DNA from: Clostridiales bacterium
GTDB lineage: Bacteria > Bacillota > Clostridia > Oscillospirales > CAG-272
Reading direction: 5' to 3'
DNA: 37,143 nt
Assembly: GCA_022791685.1 (NCBI GenBank)
Contig: JAAVZO010000015.1
Coordinates: 1-37,143 of the forward strand
The notes under the pieces were generated by a model, which was not told the origin of the DNA, ran no database searches, and saw only the letters and a program-made list of their open reading frames with translations. This document shows positions 24,491-32,627 of the stretch, piece by piece. The position numbers were made by a program, and so were the translations under genes. Every line of letters begins with the position of its first letter. The first letter of the stretch is position 1.

Positions 24491-25315
24491 CTATAACACC
24501 TTTGACAAGAATTCTTTTGTGCGCTGGTGCTGTGGGTTGGCGAAAAAGTCCTTTGGATTGTTTTCTTCAAGTATCGTTCCGCCGTCCATGAACAGGATAC
24601 GCGAGCCGACTTCACGGGCAAAGCCCATTTCGTGTGTGACGCATACCATTGTCATGCCTTCAAGAGCGAGTTGCTTCATCAGGTCGAGTACCTCTCCGAC
24701 CATCTCAGGGTCGAGCGCGCTCGTCGGCTCGTCGAACAGCATTACCTCTGGATTCATCGCAAGCGCACGTACTATCGCTACGCGCTGCTTCTGTCCTCCC
24801 GAAAGTGTCGACGGATATACGTTGGCTTTATCCTCAAGTCCGATACGGCGCAGCAATTCGAGTGCGTGCTCGCGGGCTTCTGAGACTATCTTCTGCTTGG
24901 TGGTGGTTATCTCGACTTTATTCTGCTTATTTTTGCGGAATATATTCGTGAGCGGCAGGAAGGTATTGTGCAGCTTTGCGCGGCGCAAGTCGGAAAGTCC
25001 GATATGTACCGGTGCGAGCATGATATTCTGTATAACCGTCTTATTGTTAAAGAGGTTGAATTGCTGGAAAACCATTCCCATTTTGCGGCGGTGTACGTTG
25101 ATGTCGACTGACATATCTGCAAGATTTACGTTATGGAACATTATCTTGCCGTCGGTCGGGTCTTCCATGCAGTTCAGACAGCGCAGAAATGTGCTTTTGC
25201 CGCTTCCGGACGGTCCGATTATGCAGACGATATCGCCCTTGTTTATGGTTGCGTTTATGCCGCGGAGGACTTCAAGGCTTCCGAAGCTTTTCTTTAAATC
25301 AATTACGTCTATCAC
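24491..25315 (-). CDS. Polar amino-acid ABC transporter ATP-binding protein (274 aa)
   Basis: Walker [10 protein letters not shown] (34-42), Q-loop in VFQQFNLF, signature LSGGQKQR, Walker B VMLFDEP and the H-loop VTHEMG: a GlnQ/HisP-type ATPase. It is about 25-30 residues longer than usual owing to a basic insertion at about 106-148 ([19 protein letters not shown]) between the Q-loop and the signature. The start is GTG at 25315, overlapping the permease 3' end by 17 nt with AAAGGGG upstream. It powers the permease at 25299-26114. Confidence 0.93.
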   Translation of the reverse strand: MIDVIDLKKSFGSLEVLRGINATINKGDIVCIIGPSGSGKSTFLRCLNCMEDPTDGKIMFHNVNLADMSVDINVHRRKMGMVFQQFNLFNNKTVIQNIMLAPVHIGLSDLRRAKLHNTFLPLTNIFRKNKQNKVEITTTKQKIVSEAREHALELLRRIGLEDKANVYPSTLSGGQKQRVAIVRALAMNPEVMLFDEPTSALDPEMVGEVLDLMKQLALEGMTMVCVTHEMGFAREVGSRILFMDGGTILEENNPKDFFANPQHQRTKEFLSKVL

Positions 25316-26114
25316 TTCGTCTGAGTCCCCTTTCCATCATCTTAATACCGAACGATATCAGCATGATTATTGCAATATAGATAATAGCCATTGCAAGATA
25401 TGGTACCATAAATTCATACGAGTTCGTACCTATCATATTGAATGCGACATACAAGTCTGCCGCGCCGACGAAGGATACAACGGATGTCTCCTTTATCAGG
25501 GCGATGAATTCGTTTCCGAGCGTCGGAAGGATATTCTTTATTGCCTGCGGTATGACTATTTTCATCATTGTAGTGGCGAATGAAAGTCCAACGGCGCGTC
25601 CGGCTTCCATCTGACCGGGATCTACCGACTGGATTCCAGCGCGCATCATTTCGGATATGTAAGCACCGCTGTTCAGTCCAAATACGATTATCGAGACGTT
25701 CACGCCGGACATATTGATCCCAAGCAGCGGGAGCATGACGTAATAGAATAGCAGCAGCTGTACGACCATCGGAGTTCCGCGGAAGAATCCAACGTATACC
25801 GAGCATATCGAATTGAGCACTCGTGGAAGTGTTTTATATTTAGGGATGACACGTATGGTCGCTATCAGTGTACCAATAACAATACCGATAATGAGACCGA
25901 CCACTGCAATTATTACGGTATTTTTGAGACCGGTCAGTACGCGGATATAGCCCTTGCTGTTTATAAGCACGTCGAAAAACTTATTTACCTTTTTCATAAA
26001 GTCAGCATTCGACGCAAGCAATGCTATTATCACGGCGGCTATCAAGATTATGATCGCGGCGGTGATTATTTTTTTCAGAACGCCTGATTTGGCATTCTCG
26101 GCTTTATTTTTCAT
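25299..26114 (-). CDS. Polar amino-acid ABC transporter permease (271 aa)
   Basis: One N-terminal helix is followed by the HisM/GlnP-type permease core of about five helices. The EAA loop that docks on the ATPase is [20 protein letters not shown] and the [17 protein letters not shown] segment is typical of the family. It overlaps the ATPase gene by 17 nt and follows the binding protein gene after 106 nt that contain a strong hairpin. It probably works as a homodimer because no second permease gene is present. Confidence 0.93.
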   Translation of the reverse strand: MKNKAENAKSGVLKKIITAAIIILIAAVIIALLASNADFMKKVNKFFDVLINSKGYIRVLTGLKNTVIIAVVGLIIGIVIGTLIATIRVIPKYKTLPRVLNSICSVYVGFFRGTPMVVQLLLFYYVMLPLLGINMSGVNVSIIVFGLNSGAYISEMMRAGIQSVDPGQMEAGRAVGLSFATTMMKIVIPQAIKNILPTLGNEFIALIKETSVVSFVGAADLYVAFNMIGTNSYEFMVPYLAMAIIYIAIIMLISFGIKMMERGLRRSDRRN

Positions 26115-26164
26115 TTATTATTTTCCGTAGTTTTCAATTAGAAAGCTTTCCTTAAATTCAAGTG

Positions 26165-26193
26165 TAGCTCTCCCGTGTTTCACGGGAGAGCTA
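26165..26193 (-). terminator. Intercistronic hairpin between binding protein and permease
   Basis: A 13-bp perfect stem (26165-26177 with 26181-26193) with a 3-nt loop, but no proper T-run on the minus strand. Likely a leaky terminator or 3' stabiliser that gives more binding protein than permease. Confidence 0.65.
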
Positions 26194-26220
26194 TCGCTTT
26201 TATCAATCGAATTTTATTGC

Positions 26221-27060
26221 TTATTTGTTGTATGCGTCAGCTATGCAAGCAGCCGGTGCGGAGTCGATTATTACATAGTTGATGTTGCCGTTGATGAGGT
26301 CCTGAACTGCGAGCGAGCCGTTCTTGTAGCCCTTGCTGGTTACTTTGAAACCATCAAATTCCCAGTCAGCATCGCCCTCGATGTAAAGCAGACCGGTAGT
26401 ACCGTTCTGAGCGCCTATAGTGGTGTTTTCATCAAGAGTGTTGAGAATAGCTTCTATCTCTTCAGCAGTCTTGCAAGAATCAAAGGTGGTGTCTCCAGCC
26501 TTTACGATGATCTTCTGAGCTGCATTATAGTAGGAGTTAGTGAAGGTTACATACTCTTCACGAGCTGCATTTACAGTCAGACCAGCCATAGCGATATCGC
26601 ACTTATGCTGACCTACAGAGAGGCATACTGCGTCGAAGTCCATGTTCTGGATAACAAGCTCAAGTCCGAGCTCTTCTGCGAGCAGCGCAGCGATTTCCAT
26701 GTCGATTCCAAGGTAGTTGTCACCGTCCATGTACTCGAAGGGCTCAAAGCCTGCATTTGTAGCGACTACGAGCTGATCCTTTGAAGAGTCGAGCTGAGCA
26801 GAGGTTACAGGAGTAGGTGTGCCGTCGCCGAAGTACTTGTCGCAGATCTCGTCGAATTTGCCGTTGTCCATGATCTTCTTGATGAAGTCATTAGTCTGCT
26901 GAAGCAGTTCGGGCTTATCCTTGTCAACGCCAAATGCGTAAAGCTCGTTGGTGAGCTCGATGTCGATCACCTTTACCTTAGGTCCGCTTCCAGCGCCGCA
27001 GGCAGTCAGGCAAAGTGCAAGCATACAAAATGCCATTGCAAGTGCTATAAATTTTTTCAT
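26221..27060 (-). CDS. Amino-acid binding lipoprotein, apparently circularly permuted (279 aa)
   Basis: Lipoprotein signal with LTAC (Cys21). Residues 31-79 (VIDIELTNELYAFGVDKDK..., ending DEICDKYFGDG) match what is normally the C-terminal end of a family 3 binding protein. Residues 95-279 match the usual start (QLVVATNAGFEPFEYMDG, GIDMEIAALLAEELG, CDIAMAGLTV) and stop at the hinge strand YVIIDSAPAA, where the C-terminal part would normally follow. The domain order is thus permuted with no loss of parts. The ATG at 27060 has AAGGAG 8 nt upstream; the longer upstream frame has no signal peptide. Ligand unknown: arginine-type from the operator, or cystine from the cys neighbours. Confidence 0.9.
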   Translation of the reverse strand: MKKFIALAMAFCMLALCLTACGAGSGPKVKVIDIELTNELYAFGVDKDKPELLQQTNDFIKKIMDNGKFDEICDKYFGDGTPTPVTSAQLDSSKDQLVVATNAGFEPFEYMDGDNYLGIDMEIAALLAEELGLELVIQNMDFDAVCLSVGQHKCDIAMAGLTVNAAREEYVTFTNSYYNAAQKIIVKAGDTTFDSCKTAEEIEAILNTLDENTTIGAQNGTTGLLYIEGDADWEFDGFKVTSKGYKNGSLAVQDLINGNINYVIIDSAPAACIADAYNK

Positions 27061-27100
27061 AATGGGTCTCCTTAATTTCTGTATTAGATTGATAGTATAT

Positions 27101-27129
27101 ATTATACAGTAAATTGCATAATTATGCAA
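27101..27129 (-). promoter_or_regulatory. Promoter of the amino-acid transporter
   Basis: TTGCAT (27129-27124), 17-bp spacer ending TG, TATAAT (27106-27101), lying just downstream of the cysS stop codon. The transporter can therefore be transcribed apart from the cys operon. Confidence 0.7.
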
Positions 27130-27130
27130 T
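27113..27130. promoter_or_regulatory. 18-bp perfect palindrome, ARG-box-like operator
   Basis: ATTGCATAATTATGCAAT reads the same on both strands and covers the -35 and part of the spacer of the transporter promoter. It agrees with the 18-bp ARG box at all but two symmetrical positions, so an ArgR/AhrC repressor is a candidate; a different regulator is possible. Confidence 0.55.
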
Positions 27131-27151
27131 AGGCAAATTAACACAATTTAG

Positions 27152-28567
27152 TTATCGCTCGATACGGTATTTTGTGCCCTTGGGTGTATCTTCAAGGATA
27201 ACTCCCTTTTCGAGCAGTTCAGCGCGTATCTTATCGGCAGCTGCATAATCTTTCGATTTCTTAGCTGCCATACGACGTTCTATTGCGTCCTCGATCTCCT
27301 TTATGAATTCATCGTCGGCTGCTTCTTCAGAAGTAAAGCCCATAAGTGTGCAGAGCTCATCGAGCAGAGTGAGTGCGTATTTTGCGTCAGCGCCTGAAGC
27401 ATTCTTGGCGATGAGTTCGTTTGCGTCGCGCACGAGCTCGAATATTGCGGCGATAGCGTCGGCGGTGTTGAGGTCGTCGTCCATAGCGGCGATGAAGTCG
27501 GCTTTGTGCTGGTCTATTGCAGATTTTGCTTCTGCTGTAAGTTCGCCTTCAACGGCGCTCTTTAAGTAGAATTTCAGGTTGTCGGCACAATTTGAGATAC
27601 GCTCGAGCGCGTTCTTCGACTGCTCGATTATCTCAGCGGAGAAGTTGATAGGGCTTCTGTAGTGTGCGCTGAGGATGAAGAAGCGAATTGCTGGATAGCC
27701 GTATTTTTCGGCAACGTCGCGGACGGTGAAGAAGTTACCAAGCGATTTCGACATCTTAGTATTGTTTACATTGATGTAACCGTTGTGCATCCAGAAACGT
27801 GCGAAGGGCTTGCCGGTGCAGCATTCAGACTGTGCAACTTCATTTTCATGGTGAGGGAAGGTCAAGTCCTGTCCGCCGCAGTGGATATCTATAGTTTCGC
27901 CGAGGTAGCGGAGCACCATTGCCGAGCACTCGATGTGCCAGCCTGGACGACCTTTGCCCCACGGGCTTTCCCAATAGGGTTCACCCGGCTTTGCAGCTTT
28001 CCAGAGTGCGAAATCGAGCGCATCCTCTTTATGCTCGGATATGTCGATACGTGCGCCTTTTTCGAGCTCGTCTATCGGCATATGTGAGAGCTTTCCGTAT
28101 TCCTTGAAGCTGAGGGTACGGAAGTATACGTCCTGTGCGCCTTCCTCATTTGCGGACGGTGCTGCGTAGGCGTGACCTTTTTCGATGAGGGTGGAGACGA
28201 TTTTGATTATCTCGTCGATATTTTCGGTCGCGCGGGGATGGATCGTCGCCGGACGAATGCCGAGGCCCTTTGCGTCGGTGAAGTATTCGCCGATATATCT
28301 TTCGGCGATATCTTTAACGGTCGTGCCTTCCTCGTTGGCGCGCTTTATCATTTTGTCGTCAACGTCGGTGAAATTCTGCACGAAAGTCACGTTATATCCG
28401 CGGTATTCGAGATAGCGGCGCAGCATATCGAATACTACGAAGCAGCGTGCGTTTCCAATGTGGAAGAAGTTGTAGACGGTCGGTCCGCAGGCATACATTC
28501 TGACATTGTTGCCGTTAAGTGGAGTAAATTCATCTTTTTGTTTTGTTAGTGTGTTGTAGAATCTCAT
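27152..28567 (-). CDS. cysS: Cysteinyl-tRNA synthetase (471 aa)
   Basis: Class I synthetase charging tRNA-Cys. Cys27 in MYACGPT is a zinc ligand, FFHIGNA (HIGH motif) is at 34-40 and KMSKSLGNF carries the KMSKS loop. A DALR-type anticodon-binding region and the C-terminal end follow; length is normal. The ATG at 28567 has AAAGGA 9 nt upstream, while an in-frame ATG at 28576 abuts that site and overlaps cysE; 28567 is preferred. It is the last gene of the T-box operon. Confidence 0.97.
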   Translation of the reverse strand: MRFYNTLTKQKDEFTPLNGNNVRMYACGPTVYNFFHIGNARCFVVFDMLRRYLEYRGYNVTFVQNFTDVDDKMIKRANEEGTTVKDIAERYIGEYFTDAKGLGIRPATIHPRATENIDEIIKIVSTLIEKGHAYAAPSANEEGAQDVYFRTLSFKEYGKLSHMPIDELEKGARIDISEHKEDALDFALWKAAKPGEPYWESPWGKGRPGWHIECSAMVLRYLGETIDIHCGGQDLTFPHHENEVAQSECCTGKPFARFWMHNGYINVNNTKMSKSLGNFFTVRDVAEKYGYPAIRFFILSAHYRSPINFSAEIIEQSKNALERISNCADNLKFYLKSAVEGELTAEAKSAIDQHKADFIAAMDDDLNTADAIAAIFELVRDANELIAKNASGADAKYALTLLDELCTLMGFTSEEAADDEFIKEIEDAIERRMAAKKSKDYAAADKIRAELLEKGVILEDTPKGTKYRIER

Positions 28568-28572
28568 TTTTA

Positions 28573-29277
28573 TCATTCCTTTGATTTATTTTTTTCTTCT
28601 GCGAGTTCCTTTTCGAGCTTTTCAATGCGCATTGTCAGTTTGCAGAGCTCTTGTGCCACGGGGTCAGGGATGTGTATCTGGTCGAGGTCGCATTCGACCT
28701 TCTTGCTTCCACGCTTGACTACGCGGGCGGGTATACCGACGGCGGTGGAGTTGTCGGGGATCTCTTCGAGTACTACAGCGTTAGCGGCGATTTTGGAGTT
28801 GCTGCCAACTTTGAACGGTCCGAGTACCTTTGCACCAGAGCCGACCATTACATTATCGCCGAGCGTTGGGTGACGCTTGCCGACGTGCTTTCCGGTACCA
28901 CCGAGCGTTACTCCCTGATAGAGAGTACAGTTATCGCCGATCTCGGTCGTTTCACCGATCACGACGGCGCTGCCATGGTCAATGAAGAGTCCGCGTCCGA
29001 TTTTTGCGCCAGGGTGAATTTCTATTCCTGTGAGGAAGCGTGCGCCTTGGCTGACCATTCGTGCGGCGAAGAATTTCTTCTTTTCGTACAGCTTGTGTGA
29101 CAGTCGGTATGCGAGTACAGCGTGGAATCCGGAATAGAGCAGTGCGACTTCAAGGTCGCTTGTTGCTGCTGGGTCGCGTTCGCGTATTACGCGTATGTCA
29201 GTTTTTATTTCGTCCTTGACTTTTTTAAGCTCCTGCTTGATATCGTCGAGGTCGATATTTACCTTTATTTCGGTCAT
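28573..29277 (-). CDS. cysE: Serine O-acetyltransferase (234 aa)
   Basis: Makes O-acetylserine from serine and acetyl-CoA, the first step of cysteine synthesis. A helical N-terminal part is followed by left-handed beta-helix hexapeptide repeats, with the hallmark HPGAKIGRGLFIDHGSAVVI and CTLYQGVTLGGTGK segments; the active-site His lies in IDHGS. A charged C-terminal tail of about 30 residues ends the protein. AAAGGA is 7 nt before the ATG. It precedes cysS in the classical cysE-cysS pair. Confidence 0.96.
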   Translation of the reverse strand: MTEIKVNIDLDDIKQELKKVKDEIKTDIRVIRERDPAATSDLEVALLYSGFHAVLAYRLSHKLYEKKKFFAARMVSQGARFLTGIEIHPGAKIGRGLFIDHGSAVVIGETTEIGDNCTLYQGVTLGGTGKHVGKRHPTLGDNVMVGSGAKVLGPFKVGSNSKIAANAVVLEEIPDNSTAVGIPARVVKRGSKKVECDLDQIHIPDPVAQELCKLTMRIEKLEKELAEEKNKSKE

Positions 29278-29281
29278 TATG

Positions 29282-30160
29282 CTATCCTTTCGTGTGTTTA
29301 TTTTGTGTGTACCATGTCGGGATGGGATTATTCATATTGTCGTACCAGCTTAGAACGTCTTTTGCTTGATTGAGCATTGTGTCGATCTCACCTTGACCAA
29401 ATGGGATCGCCCACGGAATCGACGACAGCATATTGCTGCTGATATATAGCGCGAGCAGACTCCAGAATTTAGGCGGGATTTGGTCGGTGAAATAACCATC
29501 GACCATGCCACAGGCGAATGTGGGAGCTGCCTGTGCGCACCAAACTATGCGGTTGAATTCCTCCCATGGGTCGCCGAAATCGTAACGGTCGAAGTCGATG
29601 ATGACGATTTTGCCGTTTTCTATCATCATATTTCCGATGTGATAGTCGCCGTGCTGGAAGCATTGCGGGCGGTTTTTGAGAAGGTGACGGTTGGCGTTAA
29701 GGTATTCGATTATGCTGTCTGCGCCGTCGAATTTTATCGGGCAATCGGTGTACATCTTGATTTTGCGGTCGATTTTGGCGTTGAAGCGTGCTTCCCATTC
29801 AGGCTGAGTATCGGGAGCGGGGATTTGATGTATTTTGGTGAGGATCTGTCCGGCTTCGTAACCGAGAAGGTATTGCTCGGATTTTGGAAGCGTAGGTACG
29901 ACTTCCTCAGCGTCGCTGCCGTCTATCCATGTTTGGATCATGTACACGCCCTCGTCGCAGTTTCCAAATTCGATGGGCTTGCACATCGGAACACCGAGCT
30001 CTGCGACCTTATGCTGCATACAGAACATATCTTGGCGGTGTACGCTTTTTTCAGTCGGGGTTATGCGGAGCAGATATTTTGTGCCGTCGGCGTTTGTGAC
30101 GCAGTATTTCTTGTCGCACGACCAGCCTTTGTTTATCAGTTCTTTTGTTATGAAGTTCAT
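29282..30160 (-). CDS. APH-family small-molecule kinase (292 aa)
   Basis: An aminoglycoside/choline-kinase-like phosphotransferase. The catalytic loop is HGDYHIGN (170-177) and the metal-binding motif is DFD (189-191), both intact. The N-terminal lobe includes KYLLRITPTEK, with Lys or Arg in the ATP site. The substrate is unknown. It overlaps the pyrophosphatase stop codon by 4 nt and precedes cysE by 4 nt, so it belongs to the Cys-controlled operon; a resistance role is not implied by the context. Confidence 0.88.
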   Translation of the reverse strand: MNFITKELINKGWSCDKKYCVTNADGTKYLLRITPTEKSVHRQDMFCMQHKVAELGVPMCKPIEFGNCDEGVYMIQTWIDGSDAEEVVPTLPKSEQYLLGYEAGQILTKIHQIPAPDTQPEWEARFNAKIDRKIKMYTDCPIKFDGADSIIEYLNANRHLLKNRPQCFQHGDYHIGNMMIENGKIVIIDFDRYDFGDPWEEFNRIVWCAQAAPTFACGMVDGYFTDQIPPKFWSLLALYISSNMLSSIPWAIPFGQGEIDTMLNQAKDVLSWYDNMNNPIPTWYTQNKHTKG

Positions 30161-30525
30161 GATATTTTTCCTTGACTTCGGCGAATAAGAATTCCTTTCA
30201 TATATGGTGAGTCATTGTGTGAATTATAGATGAGTTCTTTTTCAGTTTCAGTGCAGCCGATGAGGATCTTTATTTCTGAGTCACGTTTCATTAGGTCTAT
30301 TGTACATATTATCGCGTCGATGGTTTTTTCATCACTTGTGCCTACCCATACGTCTATTCCGTCGTTGTCTATTGATGATGTGTTTTTTATGTAGCCGTAG
30401 TCGACAGGATAGATGAAGTCGGGAAATTTTGGGTGCGCTGTTCCCTTGGGGCGGTCGATGATTATGTCTGATTCGGAGACTAATTTGTCGAGTGCCTGCC
30501 AGAATTCCTCGTTTGTCGTGTACAT
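30157..30525 (-). CDS. Inorganic pyrophosphatase-like protein, short form (122 aa)
   Basis: Family I pyrophosphatase signature segments are present: IDRPKGTAHPKFPDFIYPVDYGYI, of which FIYPVDYGY is the core, and NDGIDVWVG with the acidic metal ligands. It is shorter (122 aa) than the usual ~175 aa enzyme, matching a compact clostridial subgroup. It would hydrolyse pyrophosphate, a product of CysS and other ligases. The ATG at 30525 follows AAAGGC by 8 nt; upstream codons belong to the T-box leader and are not translated. First gene of the operon. Confidence 0.85.
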   Translation of the reverse strand: MYTTNEEFWQALDKLVSESDIIIDRPKGTAHPKFPDFIYPVDYGYIKNTSSIDNDGIDVWVGTSDEKTIDAIICTIDLMKRDSEIKILIGCTETEKELIYNSHNDSPYMKGILIRRSQGKIS

Positions 30526-30540
30526 ATTATTGCCTTTCTG

Positions 30541-30867
30541 AAAAAATAAAAGCCGCATACTGCTGCTGCAATTAAAGGCGACAGTGACGCGGTTCCACTT
30601 TATTTTATAACTCTGTGAGTCGGGCACAGACACATAGTAATTGTGTTGAGTGCTGAACTCTGACCCTCTAACGCAGGTCACACGTGACGGACTACTGAAA
30701 ATTTCACCCGTCCGGCTCACGGACGCACATATATCGCTATCACCGGTACGCGCTCACACCACCCGAACTATCGGGGCGCGCTGTCTCTGCAATGCGGCGT
30801 TATGCCGTAATTCTGCCGAAGATCTTCTGCGATATCCTTCCGCTCTCAGCCTTTGAATATCTGTATA
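30541..30867 (-). promoter_or_regulatory. T-box riboswitch, tRNA-Cys specific
   Basis: The leader holds the T-box motif AGTGGAACCGCG (30599-30588) about 65 nt before the first gene. The terminator stem pairs 30592-30582 with 30562-30553 (one bulged base), followed by a U-rich run at 30551-30541; it uses the T-box 3' part and so competes with the antiterminator. Stem I can be folded with base GGCT/AGCC, a GA-rich internal loop, and a specifier loop containing UGC (30727-30725), the Cys codon, followed by G. This fits control of cysE and cysS: uncharged tRNA-Cys turns the operon on. Confidence 0.93.
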
Positions 30868-30873
30868 TAATAT

Positions 30874-30902
30874 ATTATATTACATTCGCGGCGATTTGTA
30901 AA
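30874..30902 (-). promoter_or_regulatory. Promoter of the T-box operon
   Basis: TTTACA (30902-30897), 17-bp spacer, TATAAT (30879-30874). Expected start near 30867. Confidence 0.75.
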
Positions 30903-30989
30903 CACCTTTTTTGAAAAAAACTATAATTTTTTTTGAAACATCACTTTTTGTCAGTCTACAGATTTTATATTATTTTTGTTCAATATATA

Positions 30990-31018
30990 TTGACAATACG
31001 AATATTATATGATAAAAT
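30990..31018 (+). promoter_or_regulatory. Promoter of the second lipoprotein gene
   Basis: TTGACA (30990-30995), 17-bp spacer, TAAAAT (31013-31018). It diverges from the T-box promoter, about 100 bp away. Confidence 0.75.
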
Positions 31019-31072
31019 TGTAATGGATTAAAAACAGATCCAAAATTTAATATGTAGGGGAGCGTTTTAATT

Positions 31073-32578
31073 ATGGCTTTGAAATTACATTCAAACCGCA
31101 TTTCAGCGGCGCTGATGGCAGCGCTTTTGACAGCAATTCCTGCTGTCTCATGTACATCCTCGACCGAAAATACGGGGGGGGGCACTAATGGCATAACTGA
31201 TACCGACACGGACTCGTCAGCAATGGTTACGGAGAGTGTTACATATCCTGATGTTGACTATGAAGGTGCGGAATTCCGCATTCTTAATTTTGACCAGCTC
31301 TGGAATATGTACATACATATTGATGCTGCCGAACTTAATGGTGAAGTTCTAAATGACGCGGTTTACAATCGCAACCGCAAGATCGAGAAGGCGCTCAACT
31401 GCAAGATAGTTGAAAAGACCTTTGAGAATGACACGGCAAATACGATAAATCGTATTACTGACCATGCGAAAACTTCGATAATGTCGAATGAAGACGAATA
31501 CGACGTTATGTTTCTTCCGGTTAATGAAGCCCCAGACCTCATTACTGACGGCTATCTTTTGGATCTGAATATGATTCCAGAGCTTCATCTTGATGAGGAA
31601 TGGTGGGATCAGGATATTATCCGCGAGACTACATTTGGTGACAGACTATATTTTGTATCAGGCGCGGCGAATTTGATGGCGTTCGACAGTATGTGGTGCT
31701 TGTTCTTCAACGAGACCATGATGGGAAATCTTCAGCTCGAGTTGCCGTATGATTTGGTTCGAGAGGGCAAGTGGACTATTGATGAGATGACCAAGTACTG
31801 CAAGGCGGCGGCTAATCTCAATGGCGATAACGGCTTTACATATAATAAAGACGGAAGCTGCGTATGGGGAATCTCGTCGCACCAGCAAGCTCCGCAGCAT
31901 TTCTGGTTTTCTGCCGGTGAAAGTACTGTATCGGTTGACAAAAATAAGCAGGTATCGTTTGCACTCGAAAATGACAGATTCTATAGAGTTATTTCGAAGC
32001 TTGCAAATATGCTTGACAATAAAGAAGGCTATACTCTTAGAGCGAACAATACTGACTTTGACGTTGAAAACGGCGGATATGTTCATGTGTTTACAACTGG
32101 ACGCTCGCTGTTTATGACTGGAGAGGTCAAGGCGGCTCAGCTTATGCGCGATATGGAGGACACGTTCGGTATTGTGCCGTTCCCGAAATACGATGAGGAG
32201 CAGTCACAGTATTATACGAGTCTTGTTTCACAGCTATTCTATTTGACGATACCGACTACCAACAGTTGCCTTGAACGGACGGCTACTATTGCGAATATTC
32301 TTACTCGCGACAGCTACAATGATATTATTCCGTTATATTACAGCAATGTGGTTGAACAGAAGGGACTTCGCAATGAGGATTCGATCGATATGCTTGGAAT
32401 CCTACGTGAAACTCGCGCGATAGATATTGCGACGATTTTCAACTGGAATTTGGCGTTGAGAAACGAGATAGATACTCGCTTGTTCGCTGGTAATGATCAG
32501 GTGGCTTCGTATATCGCTTCGCAGAAAAATACGGTTGAAGCTAATATGAAGAAGTTTTTTGATTTCCTTACAGAATAA
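31073..32578 (+). CDS. Extracellular solute-binding lipoprotein, sugar type (501 aa)
   Basis: A signal peptide ends in AVSC (Cys27), followed by a short Ser/Thr-rich linker and a Gly-Gly-Gly (35-37) that is again encoded in a run of nine G. Mature-part features shared with the protein at 19546-20994 include LELPYDLVREGKWTID and FGIVPFPKYDEEQ, so they are paralogues. It should capture a carbohydrate for an ABC importer, but no cognate permease is nearby. It is monocistronic: own promoter, GGGGAG before the ATG, strong terminator after it. Confidence 0.88.
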   Translation: MALKLHSNRISAALMAALLTAIPAVSCTSSTENTGGGTNGITDTDTDSSAMVTESVTYPDVDYEGAEFRILNFDQLWNMYIHIDAAELNGEVLNDAVYNRNRKIEKALNCKIVEKTFENDTANTINRITDHAKTSIMSNEDEYDVMFLPVNEAPDLITDGYLLDLNMIPELHLDEEWWDQDIIRETTFGDRLYFVSGAANLMAFDSMWCLFFNETMMGNLQLELPYDLVREGKWTIDEMTKYCKAAANLNGDNGFTYNKDGSCVWGISSHQQAPQHFWFSAGESTVSVDKNKQVSFALENDRFYRVISKLANMLDNKEGYTLRANNTDFDVENGGYVHVFTTGRSLFMTGEVKAAQLMRDMEDTFGIVPFPKYDEEQSQYYTSLVSQLFYLTIPTTNSCLERTATIANILTRDSYNDIIPLYYSNVVEQKGLRNEDSIDMLGILRETRAIDIATIFNWNLALRNEIDTRLFAGNDQVASYIASQKNTVEANMKKFFDFLTE

Positions 32579-32593
32579 TCAAGATATAAATAG

Positions 32594-32618
32594 CGCCCGA
32601 CGGTTTTTCCGTCGGGCG
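32594..32618 (+). terminator. Terminator of the lipoprotein gene
   Basis: CGCCCGACGG (32594-32603) pairs with CCGTCGGGCG (32609-32618) around TTTTT, followed by TTTGTGTTTTT. glmS ends on the other side, so it may also serve that strand weakly. Confidence 0.85.
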
Positions 32619-32627
32619 TTTGTGTTT

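Noticed and set aside
24381-25583. Long plus-strand frame (400 codons) across the ABC transporter genes
   Set aside because: It is antisense to the ATPase and permease, has serine/arginine-rich low-information sequence, no ribosome binding site, and both genes beneath it have complete catalytic motifs.
29282-30160. Aminoglycoside resistance gene
   Set aside because: The fold is APH-like, but position inside a cysteine-regulated operon points to a metabolic kinase; nothing supports antibiotic specificity.
29480-30175. Plus-strand frame (231 codons) opposite the APH-family kinase
   Set aside because: Antisense shadow; the minus-strand kinase keeps HGDYHIGN and DFD and is in an operon.
30526-30720. 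N-terminal extension of the pyrophosphatase frame
   Set aside because: These codons translate the T-box antiterminator/terminator region; the ATG at 30525 has its own ribosome binding site and the family fold starts there.
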